This document shows, piece after piece, positions 36,701-46,364 of a DNA stretch of 64,000 nucleotides (position 1 is its first letter; each line of letters begins with the position of its first letter). Source of the DNA: Hyphomicrobiales bacterium (lineage in GTDB: Bacteria > Pseudomonadota > Alphaproteobacteria > Rhizobiales > Beijerinckiaceae); the NCBI GenBank assembly GCA_027487245.1, contig JAIYDY010000119.1:23736-87735 (forward strand), written 5' to 3'. A program made the position numbers and the translations under genes. The notes under the pieces were generated by a model, which had not been told where the DNA came from, did no database searches, and worked only from the letters and a program-made list of their open reading frames with translations.

Positions 36701-38419
36701 TCAGAAGCGTTCGGCGGCTTCGCCGCCACGCATGCGGCCGATGATCTCACGCAGGCTGATGCCGCGCTCTGCCTCGTCCGGCAGCTTGCGGGCCCCGCTG
36801 TGCTGCGCTGACGGCAATTCGTGCGGCTTCTGGCCCCGGAAGGTGAGGCGCATCGGGGTTGCAACGCCTTCGCCGAAGGCGATGGCCTCGCGGTTGCCGA
36901 TCGAGGACAGGAAGCCGATCGTGCTGGCGGAGGAATCGGAGATCGCGGCGCGGATGATTTCCTGGTCGCGCGTGTTGCCCAGACGCATGGCGAACACGGT
37001 CGAGCACTGGGACAGGATGGTCGGATCGAGTTCGCCCGGACGCTGCGTGACGATGCCGACATAGGCGCCGTATTTGCGGCCTTCCTTGGCGATGCGGGCG
37101 ATGGCGGCGCGCGTGGGCGCAAAGCCGCTGCCCCGATCGTGGGGCACATAGCGGTGGGCCTCCTCGCACAGCAGCAGAACCTCGAAACCGCCGCCGCTCC
37201 ATGAGGCAAGGTCGAAGGACAGCCGCGCCAGCACCGAGACCACGGCATTGACCACATCAGAGGGAATGCCGGCCAGTTGCAGGATGCTGATCGGCTTGTT
37301 CTCGTGCGGGATCCGGAAGATCGTGCTGATCACACGGTCGAGGCAATCATCGACGGTGGATTTGCCGAACATGAAGCGGTAGCGCTGATCGCCGAACAGG
37401 CTTTCCAGCCGGCTTTTCAGGGCACGCAAATGGAAGCGTGGAAAGCGCGGCTCAAGCTGGCCGAGATACTCGTCGATGATCTTGTAAAGATCAGCGAAGC
37501 GGTAGGGCACCGGCGTATCGGCGGAGAAGCTGGACGCGTCGAACGGTTTGCGCAGCAGGGTCGACATGGCTGCCGTCTCGTTGGTGACGCGGAAGCGCCC
37601 TTTCGCCATCGCGATGATTTCGCGCAGGATGTCGATCTCTTCCTGCACGGCATCCCGCCCGCGGAAGACGACATCGATAATTTCCTCGAAGTTGAACAGC
37701 CAGAACGGCAGCTCGAGCGAATTGGAATCGAGCGTGGTCGAAATGCCATGGAAGGCATGGGCATATTCGTTGTGCGGATCGAGCACCAGAACCCTGAGGT
37801 TCGGCTTCTTGGCGACCGACTCGCGCAGCAGGAGTGCAACGGCGCTGGACTTGCCGACGCCGGTGGTGCCGACCACGGCGAAGTGGCAGCGCAGCATGTC
37901 GTCGACGCAGATCGTGGCGGGAATACTGCTGTCCTGCGAAAGCCAGCCAACCTCGATGGATGAGCGATCACCCAGATCGTGCACGGCCAGCAGGTCAGCG
38001 ATGCGGATGCGATGGGCGATGGCGCCGAGATAGGGATAGGTGCTGATGCCGCGGCGGAATTCGAGGCGCCCGTCGTTGCGGTCGACGATCTCGCCGACCA
38101 GTTCGATGCGGACCAGCATGTGGTTCGGCATGCCCTCGTCCCACGCGCTGTCATTGGCGCTCATCTCGCAGACAAGGCCGACGACGCGTGTCTCGCCCAT
38201 GCTGATCGAGATCAGCCGGCCGATCGACCAGAAATCCGTCGCCGTGCCGACGAGGCTGGTGGCGGAGGCGGCGATGGTGGCGCGTGCGCCGTCGCAGGCC
38301 ACGATGCGGCCGATCGTGCGCTCGGTTGGCTGGCGGGCGTCACGACGCTCACCGGAAACGACCTCGAGCGGATGCTCCATGACGCGGGCCTGCATGACCG
38401 AAACCTCTGCGGATGACAT
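36701..38419 (-). CDS. HerA-like ATP-binding protein (DUF87)
   Basis: Cytosolic ring-type ATPase of 572 residues from ATG 38419. An N-terminal beta-barrel (HAS-barrel-like) region of about 130 residues precedes Walker A GTTGVGKSS and Walker B VLLLCEEAHRYVP. A GIVTQRPGELD arm and a C-terminal MRLGNTRDQEII segment match HerA. In archaea HerA works with the nuclease NurA in DNA end processing. No nuclease gene is adjacent here, and stand-alone copies are usual in alphaproteobacteria, with role uncertain. Confidence 0.88.
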   Translation of the reverse strand: MSSAEVSVMQARVMEHPLEVVSGERRDARQPTERTIGRIVACDGARATIAASATSLVGTATDFWSIGRLISISMGETRVVGLVCEMSANDSAWDEGMPNHMLVRIELVGEIVDRNDGRLEFRRGISTYPYLGAIAHRIRIADLLAVHDLGDRSSIEVGWLSQDSSIPATICVDDMLRCHFAVVGTTGVGKSSAVALLLRESVAKKPNLRVLVLDPHNEYAHAFHGISTTLDSNSLELPFWLFNFEEIIDVVFRGRDAVQEEIDILREIIAMAKGRFRVTNETAAMSTLLRKPFDASSFSADTPVPYRFADLYKIIDEYLGQLEPRFPRFHLRALKSRLESLFGDQRYRFMFGKSTVDDCLDRVISTIFRIPHENKPISILQLAGIPSDVVNAVVSVLARLSFDLASWSGGGFEVLLLCEEAHRYVPHDRGSGFAPTRAAIARIAKEGRKYGAYVGIVTQRPGELDPTILSQCSTVFAMRLGNTRDQEIIRAAISDSSASTIGFLSSIGNREAIAFGEGVATPMRLTFRGQKPHELPSAQHSGARKLPDEAERGISLREIIGRMRGGEAAERF

Positions 38420-38626
38420 GGCCTCGTTGTCGGCCAGCAAGATTAACAGAGCCTTGCCCGAATGCCCTGACGCACCAACGTCCTTAATGAAATCCAGCTG
38501 GTTTCAAAGCATTCGCGCTGCAGTTTTGAACGAAATGCAGCCTTTCGAAGGTCTCGTGCAGATTTCGCAGAACAATTCACCACAGCGCGACATCATTGAT
38601 GGCAAAGGCCCGGCTGCCTGCCGCGA

Positions 38627-39028
38627 TCAGGCGCGCGGCGGGCGGCGCACGGGCTCACGGCTCAGGCCGGCCAGCGCCAGCGCATCGAGATAGGCCTGCC
38701 ACTTGACCGGATGGTCGCGGCCCATCGCGGCCAGCGTGTCCCAGCCGTAGATGCCGGTATCGTGCATGTCGTCGAACACCAGTTTGACGGCGTAGTGCCC
38801 GACCGGCACGACACCGATGATCTCAACATCGCGTTTGCCGCCGATGGTCTTCTTCTCGTTAGGGCCATGGCCCTGCACCTCGGCGGACGGGCTTTCGACC
38901 CTGAGATACTCCGCCGGCAGGTCATGGCGCGTGCCATCCTCGAAGCTGATCGACAGCGTGCGTCTGTCCTTCGAAAGCCGGATTTCGGTGGGCCAGCTCT
39001 GCTGGTCTGGCGTTGGCGTGTTTGACAT
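38627..39028 (-). CDS. DUF971 domain-containing protein
   Basis: 133 residues with the DUF971 pattern: TEIRLSKDRRTLSISFEDGTRHDLPAEYLRVESPSAEVQGHG..., then VPVGHYAVKLVFDDMHDTGIYGWDTL. The same fold forms the N-terminal domain of gamma-butyrobetaine hydroxylase, and stand-alone copies often lie near molybdenum-cofactor or Fe-S genes. Here it is divergent from moaA. It has no metal-binding cysteines. Confidence 0.9.
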   Translation of the reverse strand: MSNTPTPDQQSWPTEIRLSKDRRTLSISFEDGTRHDLPAEYLRVESPSAEVQGHGPNEKKTIGGKRDVEIIGVVPVGHYAVKLVFDDMHDTGIYGWDTLAAMGRDHPVKWQAYLDALALAGLSREPVRRPPRA

Positions 39029-39198
39029 GACACAAGGTCCCGAAGGGCGGCGCGTGCGACAAGTCCGGACATTGACGTCCGGAGCCGCAGACGCCCATGG
39101 TGTGGTGATAGGTTCGAAACGGGTGGCCCGGCAAGTGGCCTGACGCCGCAGAGCGGCGAACGGCAGGTTCAGGCGCGGCCCTGGAGACAGGAACGAGA

Positions 39199-40227
39199 AT
39201 GATGCAGTTGTCCCCCGGCATCGAGGCTGGCATGCCTCCGCTGGTCGATCCCTTCGGCCGCACCATCGAGTATATCCGCATCTCGGTGACGGACCGCTGC
39301 GATTTCCGCTGCGTGTACTGCATGTCCGAGGACATGAATTTCCTGCCGAAACGTGACCTGCTGACGCTGGAAGAACTGGACAGGATCGGGTCTGCCTTCA
39401 TCGCACGCGGCACGCGCAAGATCCGCATCACCGGCGGCGAGCCCCTGGTGCGGCGCGACATCATGAGCCTGTTCCGCTCGCTGTCCCGGCATCTCGGCGC
39501 TGGCCTTGAGGAACTGACCGTGACCACCAACGGCTCGCAGCTGGTTCGGCATGCGGCGGAGCTGGCTGATTGCGGGGTCAAGCGCATCAACGTGTCGCTT
39601 GACACCCTGGATGCCGACAAGTTCCGGTCGATCACCCGCTGGGGCGACCTTGCCAAGGTGCATGAGGGACTGGCGGCGGCGCGGGCTGCCGGGCTGCGCA
39701 TCAAGATCAACGCCGTGGCGCTGAAAGGCGTCAACGAGGGCGAGATCGAGGAGCTGATCCGCTGGGCCCATGGCGATGGCATGGACATCACCTTCATCGA
39801 GGTTATGCCGCTGGGCGACATCGAGCCGGCGCGGATCGACCAGTTCCTGCCGCTTTCGGTGGTGCGCGCACGTCTGCTCGACCGCTTCACCATGATCGAA
39901 GACCCTTACCGGACGGGCGGACCGGCCCGCTATGCGCGGGTGCAGGAAACCGGCGGCCTTGTCGGCTTCATCACACCGATGACGCACAATTTCTGTGAAA
40001 GCTGCAACCGGGTGCGGCTGACCTGCACGGGCACGCTCTACATGTGCCTCGGGCAGGAGGATGCCGCGGACCTGCGATCGGTGATCAGGGCCAGCGAAAG
40101 CGACGAGCCCTTGCAGCGCGCCATCGAGGCGGCCATCGCCCGCAAGCCGAAGGGCCATGATTTCGTGATCGACCGGCGTGCCAACAGGCCTGCCGTGGGC
40201 CGGCACATGAGCGTAACCGGCGGCTGA
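39199..40227 (+). CDS. moaA: GTP 3',8-cyclase (molybdenum cofactor biosynthesis protein A)
   Basis: Radical SAM enzyme that starts molybdopterin synthesis from GTP; 342 residues. The radical SAM cluster is C34-x3-C38-x2-C41 (CDFRCVYC). The SAM-binding GGEPL motif follows. The second cluster uses CESCNRV and a Cys in LYMCLGQ. The C-terminus ends in Gly-Gly (SVTGG), which is needed for activity in known MoaA. No other moa genes are adjacent. Confidence 0.97.
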   Translation: MMQLSPGIEAGMPPLVDPFGRTIEYIRISVTDRCDFRCVYCMSEDMNFLPKRDLLTLEELDRIGSAFIARGTRKIRITGGEPLVRRDIMSLFRSLSRHLGAGLEELTVTTNGSQLVRHAAELADCGVKRINVSLDTLDADKFRSITRWGDLAKVHEGLAAARAAGLRIKINAVALKGVNEGEIEELIRWAHGDGMDITFIEVMPLGDIEPARIDQFLPLSVVRARLLDRFTMIEDPYRTGGPARYARVQETGGLVGFITPMTHNFCESCNRVRLTCTGTLYMCLGQEDAADLRSVIRASESDEPLQRAIEAAIARKPKGHDFVIDRRANRPAVGRHMSVTGG

Positions 40228-40258
40228 ACGCTGGTACCGGCTGCGCCAGGCGCGGCGG

Positions 40259-42037
40259 TCAGAACCTGAATGCCAGCTTGAGGCCGCCCCAATGGCGGTC
40301 GCAGACGAACAGGGGCACGGAGATCTCGCGCAAGGGCTCAGTCGCTCCGCTGCCCATGTCGCGGCGCACGGACTGGATCACGAAGGCCCGCACCGAGCGC
40401 GCCGCCGTGATGCCGGAGCTGTCGTCATAGAAGCGGCGGTCACGGCAATGGGCCGCGTTCCAGACCGGATCGCCCTTGCGCTGCTGGTGCGAGAAGGGGC
40501 GGTTGTGCACCGGCACATAGCCGTTGCGGTCGACGGCCACGCAATAGACCCGACGCTCATCCTCATTGAGGACACCATCACAGATCGGCGGCAGGATGGA
40601 GCGCAGGTGGTGCAGGCCAGCCGTCTCGAACTGCGGCGGGTCGCTGTCCGGCACCGGCCTGTAGGAGGTTTCGAACAGCACCGGTTCGGAGGCCTCGCCG
40701 TGCTGGATCAGGTTGTGCATCGCTTCGACCACATCGTGCGCGGCCTTCTGGGCGCGGTTGATGAGTGGCTGGTAGTTGTCGTGCACGCCTGCAACGCATT
40801 CGGCGAAGCGCAGCCCGGCCTGATTGTCGAGATCATCGAACGAGCAATGCAGGCCGGTGGGGCTGACGCCGACCACGGTGGCCAGCATCTCGCCGATGCC
40901 GTCGAACAACAGTTCGATCTTGTCATTGCGGACAAGATCGACGGTTTCGGGCTTTGTGATCAGGGTGCCGCCACGGCTGATGTCGATGGTGGAGGCCCGC
41001 CAAGATCCGTGGCCGGCCTTGATGAGCAGCGGCATCTCGTGCGGATACCGGTCATGCCGCCGACGTGCGGCGAAACCAGCCTGGCGGATCGACGCCACGA
41101 AACGCGAGACATTGGCCGCTTCCTGGATGGCCTTGCCGGAGGCTTCGGAGCCGCGCAGGCTGCGCTCGGTCGCGGTCGTCGCGGCGCTGTCGACCGCGCC
41201 GACCCTGGCGGCCACCGTCTCGATGAAACGGGCGGTCTTTTTCGTGCGCCGGGTCAGTTCGCCCACCGACATGGCCTGGATCTGCATGGCGTCATCGATG
41301 GCCGAGACCATGGGCGTTACGTTGCCAATCAGCCCGGCAATGTCGGAAATCGCCCCGAACGAGCGCGATGTGGCATCTTCGAGGACCTTGACCCTGTTGC
41401 GGATGTCGGCGACGCGCCGGGCCGTCTCGACCGAAAGGGTCTTGACCTCCTGCGCCACGACGGCGAACCCGCGGCCGCTTTCGCCCGCGCGTGCCGCCTC
41501 GATGGTGGCGTTGAGGGCCAGCAGATTGGTCTGCCGCGCAATTAGCGCGATGGTGTCGACCATGCCGGAGATTTCGCCGGAGGCGGTCGAAAGGCTGGAC
41601 ATGATGTCATTGGCGGATGACGCCACGCGCGAGGCTTCATCGACGCTCTGTCGCGCCAGGGCGACATTGCTGCTGACAGTGGCGGCGCTGTTGGAGACCT
41701 GTGCCGAGGCTTCGGCCAGTTCCGCGACATCGCGGTTGGCCATGCCCGCCGCCTCGCGCAAGGCCGCCATGCCAGCGTGGATCTGTTCGAGGTCTGCTGC
41801 CGTCTCGGTGGTGATCTGCCCAGAGGTGGACATCAAGGACGTCAATCGGTCGAGTGCATTCGAGACATCATGCTCGATCATGTCGATCGACTGGCGAAAA
41901 TGCAGGTGGCCGGCATCCGGCTCGTTGGCCGCGCGCTTTTCGACGGGCCGAGCCTTTGGCACGGGAACCGGTGCAGCCTCCGCGACGCCGTGCGCCGCTG
42001 GCCAGATCAGCTTGCGGGCCCGATCAAGCAAACTCAT
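40259..42037 (-). CDS. Soluble chemoreceptor with MCP, PilZ and C-terminal sensor-like domains
   Basis: 592 residues from ATG 42037 with GGAG upstream; no transmembrane helix. The MCP signalling domain comes first (tip [21 protein letters not shown], about 165-186). A PilZ domain follows with R326-x3-R330 (RRRHDRY) and DISRGG at 352-357, so c-di-GMP binding is expected. The last 160 residues resemble the C-terminal module of other alphaproteobacterial MCPs ([15 protein letters not shown]..., [20 protein letters not shown]). This order is reversed compared with membrane MCPs. No che genes are near. Confidence 0.9.
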   Translation of the reverse strand: MSLLDRARKLIWPAAHGVAEAAPVPVPKARPVEKRAANEPDAGHLHFRQSIDMIEHDVSNALDRLTSLMSTSGQITTETAADLEQIHAGMAALREAAGMANRDVAELAEASAQVSNSAATVSSNVALARQSVDEASRVASSANDIMSSLSTASGEISGMVDTIALIARQTNLLALNATIEAARAGESGRGFAVVAQEVKTLSVETARRVADIRNRVKVLEDATSRSFGAISDIAGLIGNVTPMVSAIDDAMQIQAMSVGELTRRTKKTARFIETVAARVGAVDSAATTATERSLRGSEASGKAIQEAANVSRFVASIRQAGFAARRRHDRYPHEMPLLIKAGHGSWRASTIDISRGGTLITKPETVDLVRNDKIELLFDGIGEMLATVVGVSPTGLHCSFDDLDNQAGLRFAECVAGVHDNYQPLINRAQKAAHDVVEAMHNLIQHGEASEPVLFETSYRPVPDSDPPQFETAGLHHLRSILPPICDGVLNEDERRVYCVAVDRNGYVPVHNRPFSHQQRKGDPVWNAAHCRDRRFYDDSSGITAARSVRAFVIQSVRRDMGSGATEPLREISVPLFVCDRHWGGLKLAFRF

Positions 42038-42449
42038 GGGCAACTCCGGGGATTGCCGTCCTTGCTCCAGGCGCGACATGGTCGCGGTGCAGGCAGACAG
42101 CCGCAGCCGTGTCTGCACTGCCAACCTGCGAAACCATGATCGTTGTCGAGCGAGCCAAAGCGATGAGTCCCAGAATCTTCGAAAAATATAATGGGAATCT
42201 ACAGGCCAAAGACTGACGTATGGTTAACATTTGCCTTCCTCGCAGACTTTCGCTGTGCCTGCGCGCTTTTGTCATGCTGGCATGTGCCCTGGCCCATGGA
42301 CCACCCATCGGGGCTGGCCTACGAGAAAGACGCAGGTTCCGAAGCCAGTGGGTCGGATATTGCGATGCGAACCCGGCAGGGTGCCGGGTAGCGCCTCTAT
42401 GGCCGCCGGGGCGGGCAAAGCGGCGTGGCGACAGGTGGCAAGAGCGAAC
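42038..42449. other. Divergent intergenic region, no gene seen
   Basis: About 410 bases between the chemoreceptor start and the oxidase start. The A/T-rich part around 42170-42235 could hold promoters. Frames running into the oxidase upstream of 42450 show no similarity to the enzyme. Confidence 0.55.
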
Positions 42450-43601
42450 ATGTCGGGACACAGCTATGACGTGATCGTCGCCGGCGTCGGTGGCATGGGC
42501 TCGGCGGCCTGCTGGCATCTGGCGCAGCGCGGCCAGCGCGTGCTCGGGCTGGAGCGCTTCGATCTTGGCCACGGCATGGGCTCATCCCACGGCATGACGC
42601 GGATCATCCGCCTCGCCTACTTCGAAGGCACACAATATGTGCCGATGGTGCGCCGCGCGCATGAACTCTGGGCCGAGACCGGAAAGAAGGCCGGGCTGGA
42701 CCTGCTGCATGTCACCGGCTCGATCGACATCGCGCCGGAAGGGGCTGGCTTCGTCGAAAGCTCGCAGCGCTCGTGCCTCGACCACGGCCTTGTCCACGAG
42801 ATGCTGTCGCGCGACGAGATCATGCGGCGCTTTCCGGCCTTCCGCCTGCCCGAAGGCCAGATCGGGCTCTGGCAGCCGGACGGCGGCTTCGTGGCTTCCG
42901 AGCGGGCGATCTATGCCCATGTCGGGCTGGCACAGGCAGCCGGCGCGGTGATCCGCACCAACGAGCCGGTGCTGGAATGGTCGACCACGGCCCATGGCGG
43001 GGTCAAGGTGGTAACCGACAAGGGCACCTACACGGCCGGCCGGCTGGTGCTGACCTCCGGCGCGTGGATGGACACGCTCAACCCGGCGCTGGCCCCGCAT
43101 CTCAGGACCGTGAAGCAGGCCATTGGCTGGTATTCGGTGAAGAACCCCGAGCCGTTCCGCATGGGCCGGCTGCCAGTGTTCATCCTGACCGTCGAGGAAG
43201 GCAACTTCTATGGCTTCCCGCTCTGGGAACACCCCGGCTTCAAGCTCGGCGGGCCACATTTCGGACGCGAGCCGATCGATCCATCCCAACCGGACCGGAC
43301 ACCCAGTCCCCGGCAGGTGCAGTTTCTCAAGGACGCGCTCGAACGCTACTTCCCCGATGCGACCGGAGAGGCCCTGGCGCTGAAGGGCTGCATCTACACC
43401 GTGACGCCCGACGAGCATTTCGTGATCGACACCATGCCCGGTGCCGAGCAGGTGGCGTTTGCCTCATGCTGTTCGGGCCATGGCTACAAGTTCGCCAGCG
43501 TCATCGGCGAGATCATGGCCGACATCAGCATCACCGGCAAGACGCGCTTCGACCTTGCGCCGTTCCGCCTTGCGCGTTTTGCCGGGGCCGGCCGGGCATG
43601 A
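42450..43601 (+). CDS. SolA-like FAD amine oxidase (N-methyl-L-tryptophan/sarcosine oxidase family)
   Basis: Flavoenzyme of 383 residues that oxidises N-methyl amino acids to formaldehyde or an aldehyde, the amine and H2O2. The N-terminal FAD motif GVGGMGSAACWHLAQRG is followed by GSSHGMTRIIR. The Cys in KGCIYTVTPDEHFVID occupies the position of the covalent flavin link in monomeric sarcosine oxidase and MTOX. I start at ATG 42450 (MSGHSYDVIVAG). Substrate (sarcosine, N-methyltryptophan, pipecolate) is not decided by the sequence. Two transporters follow closely. Confidence 0.9.
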   Translation: MSGHSYDVIVAGVGGMGSAACWHLAQRGQRVLGLERFDLGHGMGSSHGMTRIIRLAYFEGTQYVPMVRRAHELWAETGKKAGLDLLHVTGSIDIAPEGAGFVESSQRSCLDHGLVHEMLSRDEIMRRFPAFRLPEGQIGLWQPDGGFVASERAIYAHVGLAQAAGAVIRTNEPVLEWSTTAHGGVKVVTDKGTYTAGRLVLTSGAWMDTLNPALAPHLRTVKQAIGWYSVKNPEPFRMGRLPVFILTVEEGNFYGFPLWEHPGFKLGGPHFGREPIDPSQPDRTPSPRQVQFLKDALERYFPDATGEALALKGCIYTVTPDEHFVIDTMPGAEQVAFASCCSGHGYKFASVIGEIMADISITGKTRFDLAPFRLARFAGAGRA

Positions 43602-43608
43602 CACGCTG

Positions 43609-44508
43609 ATGGCCCTCGCACCGCGCGCCTCGCTGGCCAGCAACAGGCGCGGCGTGTTGGCCATGGTGGCCTCCATGGCGCTGTTCGTGGTCAACGATGC
43701 CCTGGTCAAATTGGCCACGGCCACCTATCCGACCGGCCAGGTGCTCGCCGTCCGCGGCCTGTTTGCCACGCTGGCGGCGCTGGTGCTGGTGCGCAGCTTT
43801 GGCCGGTTCAGTGATCTGAAGGCCTTGGCAAAGCCGACGGTGCTGCTGCGCGGCCTGCTGGAAAGCGTCATCGCCTTCACCTTCATCGCCGCGCTGGCGA
43901 AGCTGCCGCTGGCCAACATCACAGCGATCCTGCAGGCAGCCTCGCTGATCGTTGTGGCCATGGCCGCGATGCTTGGCATCGAGCGGGTCGGCTGGCGGCG
44001 CTGGCTGGCCATCTGCGTCGGCTTTGCCGGAGTGCTGATCATCGTCAGGCCCGCAGCCGACGGTTTCAATGTCTATTCACTGGTGGCCCTGGCCAGCGCC
44101 GCGCTGGTCGGCGTGCGCGATCTGCTGACGCGCCGGATCGCGGCCGACATCCCGTCTTCGGTGGTGACGTTTTCGACCACAGTCATGGTCTGCCTGATGG
44201 GCTGGCTGATCGGGCTGACCGAGGTCTGGCAGCCCTTGCAACTGAAGCCGACGCTGTTCCTCATCGCGGCGGCCGTGTTCGTGGCGCTCGGCAACTACGC
44301 CATCATTGTGGCCTATCGCGATGCGGATGTCTCACTGGTGTCAGGCTTCCGCTATACGGTGCTGGTCTTCGCCATCATGATCGGTGTCGCTGTCTGGGGT
44401 GAATGGCCTGACCTGCCAGCCCTCGCCGGCGCCGGGCTGATCGTCGGCAGCGGCCTTTACACCTTGCACCGGCAGCGCGTGCGCGCCAGGGAAACACAAC
44501 CGGCATGA
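43609..44508 (+). CDS. EamA-family (DMT superfamily) transporter
   Basis: 299 residues with ten hydrophobic segments in two EamA repeats. Its ATG lies seven bases after the oxidase stop, and its own stop overlaps the next start, so oxidase, EamA and Bcr/CflA genes form one operon. It probably exports a metabolite related to the oxidase reaction, but the substrate is unknown. Earlier in-frame starts lie inside the oxidase gene. Confidence 0.9.
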   Translation: MALAPRASLASNRRGVLAMVASMALFVVNDALVKLATATYPTGQVLAVRGLFATLAALVLVRSFGRFSDLKALAKPTVLLRGLLESVIAFTFIAALAKLPLANITAILQAASLIVVAMAAMLGIERVGWRRWLAICVGFAGVLIIVRPAADGFNVYSLVALASAALVGVRDLLTRRIAADIPSSVVTFSTTVMVCLMGWLIGLTEVWQPLQLKPTLFLIAAAVFVALGNYAIIVAYRDADVSLVSGFRYTVLVFAIMIGVAVWGEWPDLPALAGAGLIVGSGLYTLHRQRVRARETQPA

Positions 44509-45707
44509 CCAGCGCCCCCCTCCCGATCCGGCCCTCGCTGGCGATTCTCGTGCTGTGCAGCGCGGTGCAACCCTTTGCGCTCAACGTGCTGGCACCGGCA
44601 TCACCGGCCATCGCGCGGTCTCTGGGCACCGACTACGGCACGATCCAGCTCACATTGACGCTGTATCTGGCGGCGGTGGCGCTGTCACAGCTTGTGGTCG
44701 GCCCGCTGTCGGATCGCATCGGGCGCAGGCCGTGCATCATTGCCGGCCTCGGGCTGTTCGCGGTGGGCTCCGTCGTGGGGCTGCTGTCGGGCAATCTCGT
44801 GGTGCTGCTGCTGGCCCGGATGCTTCAGGCGGTGGGGGCCGGCACGGCGTTCGCGCTGACCCGCGCCATCGCCCGCGACATGGGCGACAAGGACGAGGCG
44901 GCGAGCATCCTGGGCTATGTCACCATGGCGATGGTGGTGGCCCCGATGCTGGCGCCGCTGGTCGGCGGCTTTATCGAAAAGACGCAAGGCTGGCGCACGA
45001 TCTTTGCGCTGATGGCGCTGGTCGGCGTGGTCGCGACACTTGGAGCCATGCTGAAGCTGCCTGAAACCCTGAAGCGCAGGGGCCCGCCGGCCAGCGTGAT
45101 GGACACGTTCAGGGCCTTCCCCGTGCTGATGCGCGAGCGGGCCTTCGTGATCAACAGCGCGATCCTCACGCTGACCTCGGCGACCTTCTTCAGCTTCATT
45201 GCCGGGGCTCCCTATGCCGTGGTCGAGCACATGAAGGCCGGGCCGGACGTCTATGGCGCGTTTTTCGTGATCATGGCGGGCAGCTACATGATGGGCAACT
45301 TCCTGACCGGCCGGTTCAGCCAGCGCATCGGCGCGGCGCGGATGATCCCGCTGGGCATTGTCCTGTCCTTGGCCGCTGTCGGCTTTGCCTCGCTGATGCC
45401 GTTCGTGACCACCTGGGCCCCGGCGCTGCTGTTCGTGCCGCTGATACTCAATGGCATCGGCAACGGATTGACCATTCCCAGCGCCACGGCCTCGGCGCTG
45501 TCGGTGCGGCCTGATCTGGCGGGCGCCGCAGCCGGTCTCAATGGCTTCGTGCAACTCAGCGTCGGCTCGGCGGTGGCCTTTGCCTCCGGGGCGCTGACGC
45601 CGCTGTGGCCGCCCGCCTTTCTGATCATCATGCTGGCTGCAACGGCTGGCTCATTCGTCCTTGCCTTCGGCGGACGTTCGTGGCGGGCGGACCGCCCCGC
45701 ATTGTGA
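44505..45707 (+). CDS. Bcr/CflA-family MFS efflux transporter
   Basis: Twelve-helix major facilitator exporter of 400 residues. The Bcr/CflA features are visible: GTDYGTIQLTLTLYLAAVALSQLVVGPLSDRIGRRP (MFS motif A between helices 2 and 3) and the family's second-half sequence. Members expel bicyclomycin, chloramphenicol or amino-acid-like compounds. The ATGA overlap couples it to the EamA gene. Confidence 0.92.
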   Translation: MTSAPLPIRPSLAILVLCSAVQPFALNVLAPASPAIARSLGTDYGTIQLTLTLYLAAVALSQLVVGPLSDRIGRRPCIIAGLGLFAVGSVVGLLSGNLVVLLLARMLQAVGAGTAFALTRAIARDMGDKDEAASILGYVTMAMVVAPMLAPLVGGFIEKTQGWRTIFALMALVGVVATLGAMLKLPETLKRRGPPASVMDTFRAFPVLMRERAFVINSAILTLTSATFFSFIAGAPYAVVEHMKAGPDVYGAFFVIMAGSYMMGNFLTGRFSQRIGAARMIPLGIVLSLAAVGFASLMPFVTTWAPALLFVPLILNGIGNGLTIPSATASALSVRPDLAGAAAGLNGFVQLSVGSAVAFASGALTPLWPPAFLIIMLAATAGSFVLAFGGRSWRADRPAL

Positions 45708-45758
45708 TCCGGGATCACGCGCCGCCGCACGGGCGGTGGCGGGTAAGCATGGCCCCTG

Positions 45759-46166
45759 TCAGCGCCCTTCGCCGGGGCGCAGGCCCCTGACTTCGACCAC
45801 GGCGCGGAACGGGCCGTTGGCCGTCGGCGTCACGGTTTCCAGCCTGAGATCGGCGCGACCGGTTGGCTGGATGCGGGTTGACGCACCGGATGAGGGAGCG
45901 GGGGTGAACACTTCGCTCCGGCGATCACGGACCCTGACCTCGCCACGGACGAACCCGCTGATCTTGACACAGGTGCTGCTTCCGGGCTGCCGGAAAAAGC
46001 CGGGACCCAATTCCGGGCAGGCCTGCACGGCGGCTGAACCCTCGGGCGCTGGCTGCTTGCGCGAGGGCTGCGCCTGAGCCAGCATCGGGCTGGCCAGCAG
46101 CAGCGCCAGGGCCGACGCAAGGGCCTGAGCATGGACCGAAGACAGGGCAAAACCATCGCGCGTCAT
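45759..46166 (-). CDS. Short secreted protein with the N-terminus of an alphaproteobacterial porin
   Basis: 135 residues with a signal peptide (ALASALALLLASPMLAQAQ). The mature part contains ACPELGPGFFRQPGSSTCVKISGFVRGEV, which matches the beginning of Hyphomicrobiales porins (CPxxGxGFxxxPGxxTCxKxGGxVR). The protein then ends after about 60 more residues with two or three beta-strand-like stretches. A full porin has 350 or more residues, so this cannot form a 16-stranded barrel. It may be a genuine mini-protein or a remnant that kept an open frame. Confidence 0.75.
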   Translation of the reverse strand: MTRDGFALSSVHAQALASALALLLASPMLAQAQPSRKQPAPEGSAAVQACPELGPGFFRQPGSSTCVKISGFVRGEVRVRDRRSEVFTPAPSSGASTRIQPTGRADLRLETVTPTANGPFRAVVEVRGLRPGEGR

Positions 46167-46364
46167 GGCTAAACGATAGCATCTCGGGTCATGCCCGCGC
46201 CAGTACTCTGCGCATCACAGCGCCGACAGTGCCGTGGCATACGGTGCCGGAGGACGTGTGTGACGTCCCAGTTGCCCAAAATTCGTGCAGCACCCGCATT
46301 CTCCGACCCTTGCGGGTGAATTGGGCAGGCGCGATGATTTGCGCAGGGAGTTCAGACCACACGC

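Noticed and set aside
45705..45719. GTGATCC/GGATCAC hairpin after the Bcr/CflA gene as a terminator
   Set aside because: There is almost no loop and no T-run.
46321..46342. TTGGGCAGG...TTTGC upstream of ureD as a sigma-54 promoter
   Set aside because: The GG and GC elements do not have the required 12-base spacing.
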